A stretch of 64,000 nucleotides of DNA from Guyparkeria halophila (GTDB lineage: Bacteria > Pseudomonadota > Gammaproteobacteria > Halothiobacillales > Halothiobacillaceae): the NCBI RefSeq assembly GCF_034479635.1, contig NZ_CP140153.1, forward strand, positions 1,309,501 to 1,373,500. The letters are read 5' to 3'. Below, in pieces: positions 45,894-54,759 of the stretch. The notes under the pieces were generated by a model. The model was not told where the DNA came from, did no database searches, and saw only the letters and a program-made list of their open reading frames with translations. Each line of letters starts with the position of its first letter. Position 1 is the stretch's first letter. The position numbers and the translations under genes are program-made.

Positions 45894-46468
45894 CTCTACC
45901 CATGACGCTCACCTGGCTGCGCATCGCGGCCATTCCGCTGATGGTGGTGGTATTCCTGTTCACCCCGGCCGAATTCGCGCGCCCGGCGGCCGCCTGGATC
46001 TTCGGTCTGGCCTCGTTGACGGACTTTCTGGATGGCTATCTCGCGCGTCGCTGGAACCAGCAATCGGCCTTCGGCGCGTTTCTCGATCCGGTGGCGGACA
46101 AACTGATCGTGACCGTGGCGCTGGTCCTGCTGGTGTTCAGTGACGGCGACCTGCCGATCGTGATCGCCACGGCCGTGATCATCGGCCGCGAGGTGTTCGT
46201 TTCCGCCCTGCGCGAATGGATGGCGAGTCGCGGCATCAGTGCAGCGGTCAAGGTGTCGTCCCTGGGCAAGCTCAAGACGACGGCACAGATGTTCGCCATC
46301 CTGTTTCTGCTCTACTACTTCCCCCTGTTCGGCGTGATCGACGTCTACCTGATCGGCTACTGGCTGCTGATGATCGCCGCACTCCTAACCTTTGTTTCCG
46401 GCGCGCAGTACGCGCGGGCCGCCGTCGTGGCCGTTGCCCGGGCCGAAGCCGACGCGCGGGGGCACTGA
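45890..46468 (+). CDS. pgsA: CDP-diacylglycerol-glycerol-3-phosphate 3-phosphatidyltransferase
   Basis: The 192-residue integral membrane enzyme makes phosphatidylglycerophosphate. The CDP-alcohol transferase motif DGYLARRWNQQSAFGAFLDP with the following VADKL has all catalytic Asp residues. It has four to five transmembrane segments, and its start overlaps lpxH (ATGA). PssA is an alternative within the superfamily, but the sequence pattern favours PgsA. Confidence 0.92.
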   Translation: MTLPMTLTWLRIAAIPLMVVVFLFTPAEFARPAAAWIFGLASLTDFLDGYLARRWNQQSAFGAFLDPVADKLIVTVALVLLVFSDGDLPIVIATAVIIGREVFVSALREWMASRGISAAVKVSSLGKLKTTAQMFAILFLLYYFPLFGVIDVYLIGYWLLMIAALLTFVSGAQYARAAVVAVARAEADARGH

Positions 46469-46475
46469 CGTCGGC

Positions 46476-47231
46476 ATGATTCGCGCCGTGCGTGGATTGA
46501 GTCGTGGTCTGCGCCTGGCGTGCTACTTCGTGGCGGGGCTCTGGCGGACCCGGCGCTTTGATCGGCTGGACGAAGCGGTCCGTCTCGAACAGGCAAGGGC
46601 CTGGCTGGATGGGGCAAGTCGTGTGCTCGGGGTGCGGGTGCGCGTGCAGGGCCTCGACCGATTGGCCGACCTGCCACCCGGGGGGAGTTTGTGGCTCCCC
46701 AACCACGTCAGCTGGCTGGATATTCCCTTGCTGGGCGGGCTCTGCGAGGGAACGGTCTTTCTCGCCAAGAGCGAGATTCGTCGTTGGCCGGTGATCGGTC
46801 GGCTGGCAAGGCTCAGCGGCACGGAATTCATCGAGCGCGGCCGGGGGAGCGAAGCGGCGAGTGAAGCGGTGGCAAGCGGCCTTGCGCATGGCCGGCAGAT
46901 CGTGGTGTTTGCCGAAGGCACGACTACCGATGGTCACATGGTGCGCCGATTTCACGCCCGCTTGCTGGGTCCCGCCGTGCAGATGGAACGTCCGGTGGTG
47001 CCGATCGCCCTGCGTTATTACGACGCCCGGGGGAAGCGGACGGCGGCGCCGGCTTTCATCGACAACGAAAGCCTCTGGCCCTCGTTGTGGCGGGTGCTTT
47101 CCTCCCCCGGCATCGAGGCGCGTATCGACGTGCTCGAGCCGATCTATCCGGAGTCGGGCGAGACCCGCAGCGAGATAGCGCGGCGCGCCCACCACGCGGT
47201 GGCTGCCCGGGTCGCTGCCACGGCGGACTGA
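46476..47231 (+). CDS. 1-acyl-sn-glycerol-3-phosphate acyltransferase (PlsC family)
   Basis: The 251-residue protein has NHVSWLDIPLLGG with the HX4D motif and VFAEGTTTDGHMVRRF with the second PlsC box. Two short hydrophobic segments lie before residue 60. It follows pgsA by seven bases, consistent with a phospholipid synthesis unit. Its role could be phosphatidate synthesis or lyso-lipid acylation. Confidence 0.9.
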   Translation: MIRAVRGLSRGLRLACYFVAGLWRTRRFDRLDEAVRLEQARAWLDGASRVLGVRVRVQGLDRLADLPPGGSLWLPNHVSWLDIPLLGGLCEGTVFLAKSEIRRWPVIGRLARLSGTEFIERGRGSEAASEAVASGLAHGRQIVVFAEGTTTDGHMVRRFHARLLGPAVQMERPVVPIALRYYDARGKRTAAPAFIDNESLWPSLWRVLSSPGIEARIDVLEPIYPESGETRSEIARRAHHAVAARVAATAD

Positions 47232-47250
47232 ACCGCGGCGACGCCGCGGT
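47232..47250. terminator. perfect stem-loop between convergent genes
   Basis: ACCGCGGC pairs with GCCGCGGT around GAC in the 19 bases separating two stop codons. No T-run follows on either strand. Position suggests transcription termination from both sides. Confidence 0.35.
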
Positions 47251-47990
47251 CAGTTCCCCATCACCCCGCGCATCAGCTGCTGCAGATCGATCGGCTTGCT
47301 TGGCATGGCGAAGCGCTCATCGGGCTGGGAGTCGCCGGAGATCGATTCGAGACGGAAATCCTCGCCAAACCGCAGCACCGCCAGTCCACGTCGTTCGAGC
47401 TCCCGTTGGGCTGCCTCGTGACCCCTGGTGCCGGTGCCGCGGGCAATGGCGCGCGTCATCCCGCCCAGCAGGGCGTCCTGCATTTCCACCACCAGCGGGT
47501 CGTCGGTCAGCACCGCCTCGTCGATGCGGGCCCGGCCTTCGCTGTCGATCCAGCTCACCCGGTAGCGTTCGCCGGTCACACCGGCGATCGTCTCCGTCTG
47601 GCCGGTCGGCTCCAGCGCCGTGATCTGGCTGGGTACGACCGCGTCCGGGCCCAGGCGCGCCAGGGCGGTCGGTTGCCCGAGCAACGCGGCGAGCTGGTCA
47701 AGGTCCATGGCGACCGGATGTCCGGCGACCCTCGCCACGCCCCAGGCCTTGCCTTCGACGGCGATCACGTGTGCGGTCTCGTTGGGGGTATCGAGCCGGC
47801 TGCGCTCGGGCGTTTGCCAGCTGAAGGTCAGCGCGGGCATCGAGCGGTCCGCGGTCTGAAAGCGGGCCATGCCATCGGCGAGGGCGGTGGAGATGATGGT
47901 CGTGCCCAGGCCGAGGCTCAGGCTCAGCAACAGGCCGGCACGCCCTATCGTGCGGATCAATGGTTTCAAACGTGGCTCCCGGTTGGTCAT
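47250..47990 (-). CDS. secreted protein of unknown function
   Basis: I do not recognise this 246-residue protein. A signal peptide is clear: Arg-rich start, hydrophobic core LLLSLSLGLG, cleavage after ALA near residue 38. The mature part contains FSWQTPERSRLDTPNETAHV, SQITALEPTGQTETIAGVTG and ERYRVSWIDSEGRARIDEAV, alternating polar strands that suggest a beta-rich periplasmic domain resembling DUF4412-like or lipid-binding folds. The C-terminus is helical with Gln-Gln-Leu-Met. The ATG at 47990 was chosen for the signal peptide. It lies 62 bases downstream of the SBF transporter on the same strand and may be its last co-transcribed gene. Confidence 0.7.
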   Translation of the reverse strand: MTNREPRLKPLIRTIGRAGLLLSLSLGLGTTIISTALADGMARFQTADRSMPALTFSWQTPERSRLDTPNETAHVIAVEGKAWGVARVAGHPVAMDLDQLAALLGQPTALARLGPDAVVPSQITALEPTGQTETIAGVTGERYRVSWIDSEGRARIDEAVLTDDPLVVEMQDALLGGMTRAIARGTGTRGHEAAQRELERRGLAVLRFGEDFRLESISGDSQPDERFAMPSKPIDLQQLMRGVMGN

Positions 47991-48052
47991 GTGCCGGTTC
48001 GACCGTCCCCGGGAGCCGGAATTCCCCAGCCCTCCCCAGCCCGTTCCGATGG

Positions 48053-49027
48053 CTACCGAATCCATACCGGGATCAGCCGCGTGTAGGCAATCAGGCCGAA
48101 GAGCTCGATCAGGGATTGCAGGATGATCACGGCCACGACCGGTTGCAGTCCCGCCGGCAGGGCCAGGGCGATGGGCAGGACCATGAACGAGTTGCGGCTG
48201 CCGGCACTGAAGGCGACCGTGCGCCGGGCGGCCACGTCCAGCCCACCCAGATGCCCGGCGGCTGCGGCGACCCAGGGTGCCATCAGGACATAGAGGAGGA
48301 AGACGATCGCGACGGGCCACAGTCCCGCGACGTCGCCGATCACCCGCGGGGCATGGCTGAGCATGATGGTGAAGAGCACGGCGGCAAGCAGCGGGACCGG
48401 CAGCCACGCCATCGCCTGCGTGCCTCGTCGCAGTAGCGGGTGTCGCCGGCCGCCGACATCGGTGAACCAGGCCGCCAGCAGGGGGACCAGGATGACCAAG
48501 ACGAAGGCGCCGAGCATGGCGGCGACCGGCAACTCGGCCCGGATATCGCTTGCGGTGAACAACCACAGGTAGATCGGCAGCAACAGGATCTGTCCGAGCA
48601 GCAGCACGGGTGCCGCGGCGATCGCGCGCGGCACGTCCGCCCGGCCCAGTTGCGAGAAACTGATGAACCAGTCGGTGCAGGGCACCAGCAGCACCAGGAA
48701 CACCCCAAGTGCCAGCACGGGGTCGTCGATGAGCAGCCGTGTCAGCCCCCAGACCAGGATTGGCACCAGCAGGAAATTGACCACCAGCATGACGGCAAGG
48801 AAGCGTCGATCGCCCAGCGCCCGCCCGATGGTGCCCAGGTGGGTCTGGGTGAAGGTCACGTACAGCAGCGCGGCCAGCAGCGGCCAGATCAGCCACTCGG
48901 GTGCCGCGCCGGAGGGTGGGGCGCTAAGCCCGATACCCAGCCCGGCGGCCACGGCGACCAGGTAGACGACCACCTGGTATTTCTCGAGCGCCAGGCGCGC
49001 GGCCTCGGCTGAGTACGCCGGAAACAC
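48053..49027 (-). CDS. SBF/ACR3-type membrane transporter
   Basis: The protein has about 324 residues with ten predicted transmembrane segments. LVPCTDWFISFSQLGRAD is the conserved Pro-Cys region of the ACR3 and bile-acid:sodium symporter superfamily. FSAGSRNSFMVLPIALALP matches the second conserved box. Annotations of this group include arsenic resistance protein, but the true substrate is unknown. The start is taken as GTG at 49027, one base after the znuB stop, which gives normal length. ATG at 49099 would need a 71-base overlap. Position suggests co-transcription with znuACB. Confidence 0.8.
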   Translation of the reverse strand: MFPAYSAEAARLALEKYQVVVYLVAVAAGLGIGLSAPPSGAAPEWLIWPLLAALLYVTFTQTHLGTIGRALGDRRFLAVMLVVNFLLVPILVWGLTRLLIDDPVLALGVFLVLLVPCTDWFISFSQLGRADVPRAIAAAPVLLLGQILLLPIYLWLFTASDIRAELPVAAMLGAFVLVILVPLLAAWFTDVGGRRHPLLRRGTQAMAWLPVPLLAAVLFTIMLSHAPRVIGDVAGLWPVAIVFLLYVLMAPWVAAAAGHLGGLDVAARRTVAFSAGSRNSFMVLPIALALPAGLQPVVAVIILQSLIELFGLIAYTRLIPVWIR

Positions 49028-49028
49028 C

Positions 49029-49850
49029 TTAGCGACGGGACGCCAGCGCGAGGCGTTCGAACCCCACCACGACCAGATAGATCGCGCAGGCCGTGGCAAT
49101 GATCGCCGGTCCCGAGCCGATATCGAACCAGTAACTCGCGTACAGACCGGCCAGGCAGAACAGCAGGCTGAAGGTGCCCGACAGGAGCATCATCCCGCCC
49201 AGGGTGCGCGTGTAGCGCTGGGCGAGGTAGGGCGGCAGGGTAAGCAGCGCGATCACCAGTAGCAGGCCGACCACCTGGATCATCATCACCACTGTCTGGG
49301 CGACCAGCAGCAGCAACATGAAGTAGAGCCCGGTGACCGGGATGCCGCGGGTGCGTGCATAGACCGGGTCGAAGGAGAACGACAGCAGGTCACGGTAGTA
49401 GTAGAGCGCCAGTCCCAGGATCACGGCATCGATCCCGGCCATCAACCAGAGATCGACGGTGGCGACGGTGAGGATCGACCCGAACAGGTAGGTCATCAGC
49501 CCGGCCTGGTAGCCAGGCGTGAGCTCGACCAGGATCAGGCCCAGGGCCATGCCGGCCGCCCAGATCACCCCGATCAGCGTGTCGGTGCGTTCGCGACGGC
49601 GGCGGGTGAGTGCCCCGAGCAGCACGGCCGCCGCCGCGGTGAACACCCCGGTGACCGGCAGCACCGGCAGGCCGAAGAAGATGGCGGTGCCCACGCCGCC
49701 ATAGGCGGTATGGGCGATACCGCCGGTCATGAACACCAGCCGGTTGACCACTACTAGTGCGCCGACGATGCCGGCGGCAATGCTGACCAGGAACGCGGCA
49801 GTCAGCGCGTGCTGGACGAAGCCTTGTCCAAGCAGTTCCATCAGGCTCAT
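49029..49850 (-). CDS. znuB: zinc ABC transporter permease
   Basis: The 273-residue inner-membrane permease of the ABC-3 family has about eight transmembrane segments. FMTGGIAHTAYGGVGTAIFF and TYLFGSILTVATVDLW are conserved regions of ZnuB and MntB. The ATG at 49850 overlaps the znuC stop (ATGA), and AAGGGA lies upstream. Zinc rather than manganese is indicated by the His-rich ZnuA partner and the Zur-like site. Confidence 0.92.
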   Translation of the reverse strand: MSLMELLGQGFVQHALTAAFLVSIAAGIVGALVVVNRLVFMTGGIAHTAYGGVGTAIFFGLPVLPVTGVFTAAAAVLLGALTRRRRERTDTLIGVIWAAGMALGLILVELTPGYQAGLMTYLFGSILTVATVDLWLMAGIDAVILGLALYYYRDLLSFSFDPVYARTRGIPVTGLYFMLLLLVAQTVVMMIQVVGLLLVIALLTLPPYLAQRYTRTLGGMMLLSGTFSLLFCLAGLYASYWFDIGSGPAIIATACAIYLVVVGFERLALASRR

Positions 49851-50653
49851 GGCGCGTCCCTTCCTTGACTGGCGGACGCCGCCTGGGAGGGCAGGTGGGC
49901 GTTCAGGGCGACGTGCCCCATCGGGCAATCCGCGCCATGCTGGCCGTACATCAGTGCCAGCATCTCCTCGGTGATGCTCGGCCCCTCGCCGCTGACCAGC
50001 CACCGGTTGACCGCGAGCACCTGCGAGACGGCCTGCCGGGTAATGCCGAGATCATGGCTGACCATCACCCGGGTGAGCGTGCCGCCGAGGTCTTCGAGGG
50101 TCTCGTGGATGCAGGCGCGCCCGTAGGGGTCGATATTGGAAAATGGTTCGTCGAGCAGTAACAGTTCCGGTTCGGTAATCAGCGCGCGGGCGATCAGTAC
50201 GCGCTGGCGCTGGCCGCCGGAGAGCGAACCAAAGGGACGTTGTGCCAGCTCCAGGATGCCGGTGCGATCCAGGGCCTGCCGTGCGCGCTCGCGTTCGTCG
50301 ACGTGAAAACCGGGCCCGTGGCGTCGGCCGTGCGGCAGTCCCATCAGGACGACCTGTTCCACGGTGGCCGGGAATCCCGGCGCCAGATTGCCGTGCTGCG
50401 GCACGTAGCCGATGCGCTCCGGGTGCCGGCCGGGCTTGTCGCCGAAAACCCGTACCGAACCCGCATTGGGGTGGTAAAGGCCGAGGATCAAATGAAGCAG
50501 GGTCGTCTTGCCGCCTCCGTTGGGCCCCACGATCACGGTGAATGCCCCGGGTGGGATCACCAGATCGATCGCCTCGAGGATGGGCTCGCGATCGAAACGG
50601 AAACTCACGTTTTCCAGGACGATCGCAGCAGAATCAGAATCGGATGCCGTCAT
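49847..50653 (-). CDS. znuC: zinc ABC transporter ATPase
   Basis: The 268-residue ATPase has Walker A GPNGGGKTT, signature LSGGQRQRVLIARAL, Walker B LLLLDEPF and switch His in VMVSHDLG. The C-terminal CPMGHVALNAH is a ZnuC-type Cys/His tail. It follows znuA by nine bases. Confidence 0.95.
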   Translation of the reverse strand: MTASDSDSAAIVLENVSFRFDREPILEAIDLVIPPGAFTVIVGPNGGGKTTLLHLILGLYHPNAGSVRVFGDKPGRHPERIGYVPQHGNLAPGFPATVEQVVLMGLPHGRRHGPGFHVDERERARQALDRTGILELAQRPFGSLSGGQRQRVLIARALITEPELLLLDEPFSNIDPYGRACIHETLEDLGGTLTRVMVSHDLGITRQAVSQVLAVNRWLVSGEGPSITEEMLALMYGQHGADCPMGHVALNAHLPSQAASASQGRDAP

Positions 50654-50661
50654 GGAGTGGA

Positions 50662-51633
50662 TCAGTGCTCCTGGCCTTCGTGGGTGGTATCGGTTGCCGG
50701 CGTGGTCTGCTCGAGGGCCTCGGCCAGCGTGGCGGCAATCGCGCGCATGCCGGCGGGCCAGTCCTGCGCGAGGGGGTCGAGAGTCAACACCTCGCCGTCG
50801 ATCTCCCGTGCAATGGTACGGGCGGCACCCTGGGCGAACTGGGGTTCGATGAAGATTACCCGAATCTGATGCTCGCGCGCCTGCTGGATGATGCGGGCCA
50901 GTTCCCGCGGGCCGGGTTCCTTGCCCTCGACCTCGATGGGCATCTGCTCGAGTCCGTAGGTTGCGCCGAAGTAGCCGAAGGCCGGGTGGAACACCAGGAA
51001 CCGTCGCGCGTCCGGGTCAATGCCGCTCAGGGCGTCGAGAATGGCGTTGTCCAGTGTATTGATCTGTTCGGCAAGCCGGCGAAAGCCACGATGGAAGTCG
51101 GCCGCCCGTTCGGGGGCGGCCTCGATCAAGGCATCGCGAATCGTCTCGGCTTGCAGGCGAACCAGGGGGGGAGACAGCCAGACGTGCGGGTCACGGGCCG
51201 TCTCATCTGGGGCCGCATCGTGATCATGCCCGTCGTGATCGTGGCCCTGGTGGGCGACCATCGCCCGTCGCTGAATGGTTGCGACGGTGTCGATGACGGC
51301 CATCTCGGGGTTGGCGGAACGAAATCGCGGCAACCAGCCCTTCTCGAAGGGCACGCCGATGGAAAAGTACAGCTCGGCCTGGGAGAGGGCGGCCATCTGT
51401 CGAGGCGTCGGCTCGTAGGTGACCGGCTCGGCGTTGGCCGGCACCATGACCTGCACGTCGACATGCTCACCGCCGATGGTCTCGACGAAATACGCCTGTG
51501 GCGGAATCGAGACGGCCACGGTCAGGGCGGCCGCCTGGGCGCTCAGGGCCACGAACGCGCCAACGAAGGCGAGACCGGTGGCGACGAGGCGTGGCGCAAA
51601 CCGGCGGGGCAGCGGGAAACGGTCGACAATCAT
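50662..51633 (-). CDS. znuA: zinc ABC transporter substrate-binding protein
   Basis: The 323-residue periplasmic protein has a Sec signal with cleavage near residue 35. A His/Asp-rich loop lies at about 128-138 (AHQGHDHDGHDHDA), the zinc-capturing loop of ZnuA. DPHVWLSPP supplies His150 and FHPAFGYFG another ligand. The first usual ligand is missing: where most family members have Pro-His-Thr-Tyr-Glu, this protein reads EPVTYEPTP with Val. The start at 51633 has a GGGAG ribosome-binding site. Confidence 0.94.
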   Translation of the reverse strand: MIVDRFPLPRRFAPRLVATGLAFVGAFVALSAQAAALTVAVSIPPQAYFVETIGGEHVDVQVMVPANAEPVTYEPTPRQMAALSQAELYFSIGVPFEKGWLPRFRSANPEMAVIDTVATIQRRAMVAHQGHDHDGHDHDAAPDETARDPHVWLSPPLVRLQAETIRDALIEAAPERAADFHRGFRRLAEQINTLDNAILDALSGIDPDARRFLVFHPAFGYFGATYGLEQMPIEVEGKEPGPRELARIIQQAREHQIRVIFIEPQFAQGAARTIAREIDGEVLTLDPLAQDWPAGMRAIAATLAEALEQTTPATDTTHEGQEH

Positions 51634-51672
51634 GGGGCGGCTCTCCCGTGGGATTCAGTGCCAGGGCAAAAC

Positions 51673-51685
51673 GTTATTGTATAAC
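51673..51685. promoter_or_regulatory. Zur-like operator upstream of znuA
   Basis: GTTAT-TGT-ATAAC is a perfect inverted repeat 40-52 bases upstream of the znuA start. It matches the core GTTATANTATAAC of gammaproteobacterial Zur boxes. On the minus strand it overlaps TACAAT, a likely -10 box, so zinc-loaded Zur would block transcription. No zur gene is in the window. Confidence 0.7.
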
Positions 51686-51809
51686 ACTAACGCCGGGCCA
51701 AGGGTTAGATCCAGCGGGCCGCCGGGGTCGGCCGGGGGTCAGTCGGGGGTAATACAGGGATTAACCCCATGGCTGCGCCGGACCGGTCGCCGGCTCGGCC
51801 CGAGGGCTT

Positions 51810-53798
51810 TCATGATCGCCGCCGTTTCCAACGGCTGCGCCAAAACAGTCGTCGGTGCAGGTTGGCCAGTCGTGATGTCAGCAAGGCCGACTGGCGCCGA
51901 CTCGGCGAGCGCGCGTAACGGGTCGCTTCCAGCAATTGACCGACTCGACGCAGATCCTCGGCGGCGAAGGGCAGGGTGGTTGCCGCCCGGCGCAGCAGCG
52001 CGCGCTCGGATTCCGGGTTGCCTCGATGGATGCCCAAGCGTGCCAGATCATCCTGAAGCCGAGTCCAGAGGTATTCGACCTCACTGCCGGCCTGCCGTCG
52101 ACGCTCCCGGCGGCCAAGCAGTACGAGCAGCCCCCACCACGCCGTTATCGCAAGCGCCAGTGCCCACAGCGCCGGCCAGACGGGATGATTCATGGCCAGG
52201 CCCAGCTTGCCGAGCCATTCCTGTTGCAGTCGCCCGTCGTAACCGAGCACGTACTGGTTCCAGCGGTTGTCCATCTGCTCGACCAGCAATCGCATCTGTC
52301 GACTAAGGGAACCCTCCTCACGCCGAACGGTGGCCGGCAGGCTGGCATCGCCGGCCATCGAGCGGGCGATGCCCTCTTCGATGCGTTCGGGCGCCACCGC
52401 GGCGGTGGGGTCGACGCGCTGCCAGCCGCGATCCGCGGTCCACACTTCAGCCCAGGCATGCGCATCCGACTGGCGCACCACCAGGTAGTCGCCGTTGAGC
52501 TCACCGCCCTGGTAGCCGGTGACCACCCGGGCCGGTACGTCGGCCGCGCGCATCAGGCGCACGAACGCATCGGCGTAGTCCGCGCAGTAACCGCGTCGCG
52601 TTTCGAACAGGAAGGTGTCGGCCCGATCCGCGCCGTCGCGTCGTCCGGGGGAGCGGGTGTACGCGAATGGCTGGTCGCGGAAATAGGCCAGGGCCAGTTC
52701 GATGCGCGCGGCGGGCGGTTGATCGCGCCAGTCATCGGCGAGGTCCGTCAGCAAGGGGTTCAGGCCGCCGAGCGCGAGGTATTGCTGACGGCGAAAGCGC
52801 GGCAGGCTGCCGACGTCGAGCCGGTAATCCAGTGCCGAGGTCAGTCGATACCGCAGACGATCGTCGACCGGTCGTTCGCGATGGACCACCAGATTGCCGT
52901 CAAGCCGGCTTCTGGGCGGTGTTTCGATGGCAGCGGCGAGGCTGGGCAGTTGACGGGCGCCGGTCGGCTCCAGGGTGACCTGATAGGCCACGCGCGATTC
53001 GTCGATTGTCTCCACGCGCGGCGAGCCCATGGCTGGGTCGGCGATCCAGCTCTCCGGGTCGTCCTCGGCAAAACCGCTCATCACGAACACGCGCCAGTAG
53101 CGCTGCTCGGGCGCAACGGGCGTACCGTCGAACCGCACCCGGAACGCGGGGCTGGGATCCTCGGCGAGCTGATCGAATTGCCCCGGGCGCATCTGCTCGG
53201 AGAGCCCGGTCTGCGCCTGACCACCGGGCTGCTGAACGCCCCACAGGGCACCCGGCGGGCGGGGAAACAGGGCAAAGAGGATCAGGGTGAACGGCAGGCC
53301 GATCAGCAGCAGGCGCCCGGATTCACGCAAGCGCTGGCCGAGATGGTGTCCCGTCGGGCCGGCCGGCTGGCTGATCCCCATCCAGGCGCCCACCAACAGC
53401 CAGAACAGGGCCATCACCAGGGCGAAAATCACGATCGCCTGATCGAACAACAGCACGCTGATCAGCAGGAAGAAGGCCAGCAGCAATACGCCGTACTGGT
53501 CGCGGGCCTCGTGGGTTTCCAGCAACTTGAGACCGGCGGCCACCACCAGCAGGGCCACCCCGGCATCCCGGCCCCACAGGGCGTGGAAATGCAGGACCAC
53601 CACGGCCGTGCTCGCCGCGGCAAGGAGCAGCAACATCCAGCGCGGCGGCAAGGGCAGGCCGCCCACTTCATGCACCCGCCGCCAGGCGAACGCCACGATG
53701 ACGATCGGGAGCACTGTCCAGGGCAGATGGGGCAAGAGCAGCCCAACCGAGCCGACCAGGACCAGCCAGAGCAACGGGTCGAGTCGTGCCAGCGCCAT
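51810..53798 (-). CDS. TgpA-type transglutaminase-like membrane protein
   Basis: The 662-residue protein has five to six N-terminal transmembrane segments up to about residue 180. A periplasmic transglutaminase-like domain follows, with Cys405 (RRGYCADYADAF), His447 (SDAHAWAEVW) and Asp463 (RVDPTAAV) as triad. Another transmembrane segment near 545-562 and a basic C-terminal tail complete the TgpA layout. Pseudomonas TgpA is essential, with unproven substrate. The start overlaps the DUF58 stop (TGATG). Confidence 0.9.
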   Translation of the reverse strand: MALARLDPLLWLVLVGSVGLLLPHLPWTVLPIVIVAFAWRRVHEVGGLPLPPRWMLLLLAAASTAVVVLHFHALWGRDAGVALLVVAAGLKLLETHEARDQYGVLLLAFFLLISVLLFDQAIVIFALVMALFWLLVGAWMGISQPAGPTGHHLGQRLRESGRLLLIGLPFTLILFALFPRPPGALWGVQQPGGQAQTGLSEQMRPGQFDQLAEDPSPAFRVRFDGTPVAPEQRYWRVFVMSGFAEDDPESWIADPAMGSPRVETIDESRVAYQVTLEPTGARQLPSLAAAIETPPRSRLDGNLVVHRERPVDDRLRYRLTSALDYRLDVGSLPRFRRQQYLALGGLNPLLTDLADDWRDQPPAARIELALAYFRDQPFAYTRSPGRRDGADRADTFLFETRRGYCADYADAFVRLMRAADVPARVVTGYQGGELNGDYLVVRQSDAHAWAEVWTADRGWQRVDPTAAVAPERIEEGIARSMAGDASLPATVRREEGSLSRQMRLLVEQMDNRWNQYVLGYDGRLQQEWLGKLGLAMNHPVWPALWALALAITAWWGLLVLLGRRERRRQAGSEVEYLWTRLQDDLARLGIHRGNPESERALLRRAATTLPFAAEDLRRVGQLLEATRYARSPSRRQSALLTSRLANLHRRLFWRSRWKRRRS

Positions 53799-54736
53799 CA
53801 GACCGTCTCCCCGGGGGCGGGGTGGTCGAAGCCCTGGGCATCGCGTTCACGACCAAAACGCGCCAATCGCTGCAGTGCCGTTTGGTATCGCTGGGCGAGG
53901 TTCGCGCTCGCCGAGGCGGTCAGATCGCCCTCCCCGGGCAGGCGCAGCACCCAGGGCCGTTGAGCCCGGTTGAGGGCCATCAGGCGCTCGGTCATGGCCG
54001 ACAGCCGTGTCTCGCGAGGCCCGGCGAATGCCGCGTAATCGATGAGTTCGGGGTCGGGCCGCTCGCTGTCCGCCTCCGGGTGACGGGTCAGCAGGTGGCC
54101 CGTCTTCGCGTAGTGCCGGAACACGACATGCCGGATCGGGTCACCGGGATGGTAGCTGCGCAGGCGCGTCGGATCGCCCTCCAGGCTTGCCTGGTCACCC
54201 GAGTCGTCACTTTCTGTCCGTTGGCCCCGGTCGATCCCCTCGACCGGGGCGGGATGAACCCATTGGCCGATTGTCGGGGAAAGGCTGCGTCGGATGGTCC
54301 ACAGCCCGAGCGGATATGGTGTCGCGAGGGTGATGTCCGGCAGCGGCAAATAGCCGCGCGGCTCACCCGGGAGGGTCATTGCAACGGTGGTGGCACCCGC
54401 CGGGGAAAAGTCGGTATGCACGGCGGTTTCCTCGAGTCCGGCGTCGATCTGCAGTGGCGGCAGGGTCGCGCGGCTGGTCAGTTCGAGGGAAACGGTACCG
54501 GGCTCGCCGGCGGCACGCATGCCAGGCGGGATGACGCGGGGTTGCACCGCGGACAGCGCGCGCCAGCCCTGCCAGGCACTGTTGATGATCAGGGCGATCA
54601 TCATGAAGGCGATCAGGAAGATCAGGTTGTTGCCGTAGTTGATCGCCGCGAGCAGCATGGCCGTCGTGATGATCGCCAGGCCCAGGCCGAATCGACGCGG
54701 TCGGATCTGCAGGGGTGAAAGCGTTTGCTGGGTCAC
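53798..54736 (-). CDS. DUF58 protein of the MoxR-DUF58-TgpA set
   Basis: The 312-residue protein has two N-terminal transmembrane segments at about 18-52. The DUF58 core is LRSYHPGDPIRHVVFRHYAK with the conserved Gly-Asp and Arg. DUF58 resembles a von Willebrand-type fold, and partner MoxR ATPases are thought to act on it. Translation starts at GTG 54736. It follows moxR by 23 bases. Confidence 0.88.
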   Translation of the reverse strand: MTQQTLSPLQIRPRRFGLGLAIITTAMLLAAINYGNNLIFLIAFMMIALIINSAWQGWRALSAVQPRVIPPGMRAAGEPGTVSLELTSRATLPPLQIDAGLEETAVHTDFSPAGATTVAMTLPGEPRGYLPLPDITLATPYPLGLWTIRRSLSPTIGQWVHPAPVEGIDRGQRTESDDSGDQASLEGDPTRLRSYHPGDPIRHVVFRHYAKTGHLLTRHPEADSERPDPELIDYAAFAGPRETRLSAMTERLMALNRAQRPWVLRLPGEGDLTASASANLAQRYQTALQRLARFGRERDAQGFDHPAPGETV

Positions 54737-54759
54737 GAATGGCTCGGCGCGACGAACGG

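Noticed and set aside
51936-53963. A 675-codon plus-strand frame across the TgpA gene
   Set aside because: It is antisense to the transglutaminase gene with its intact triad. The translation is rich in Gln, His, Gly and Arg without any hydrophobic or domain pattern.
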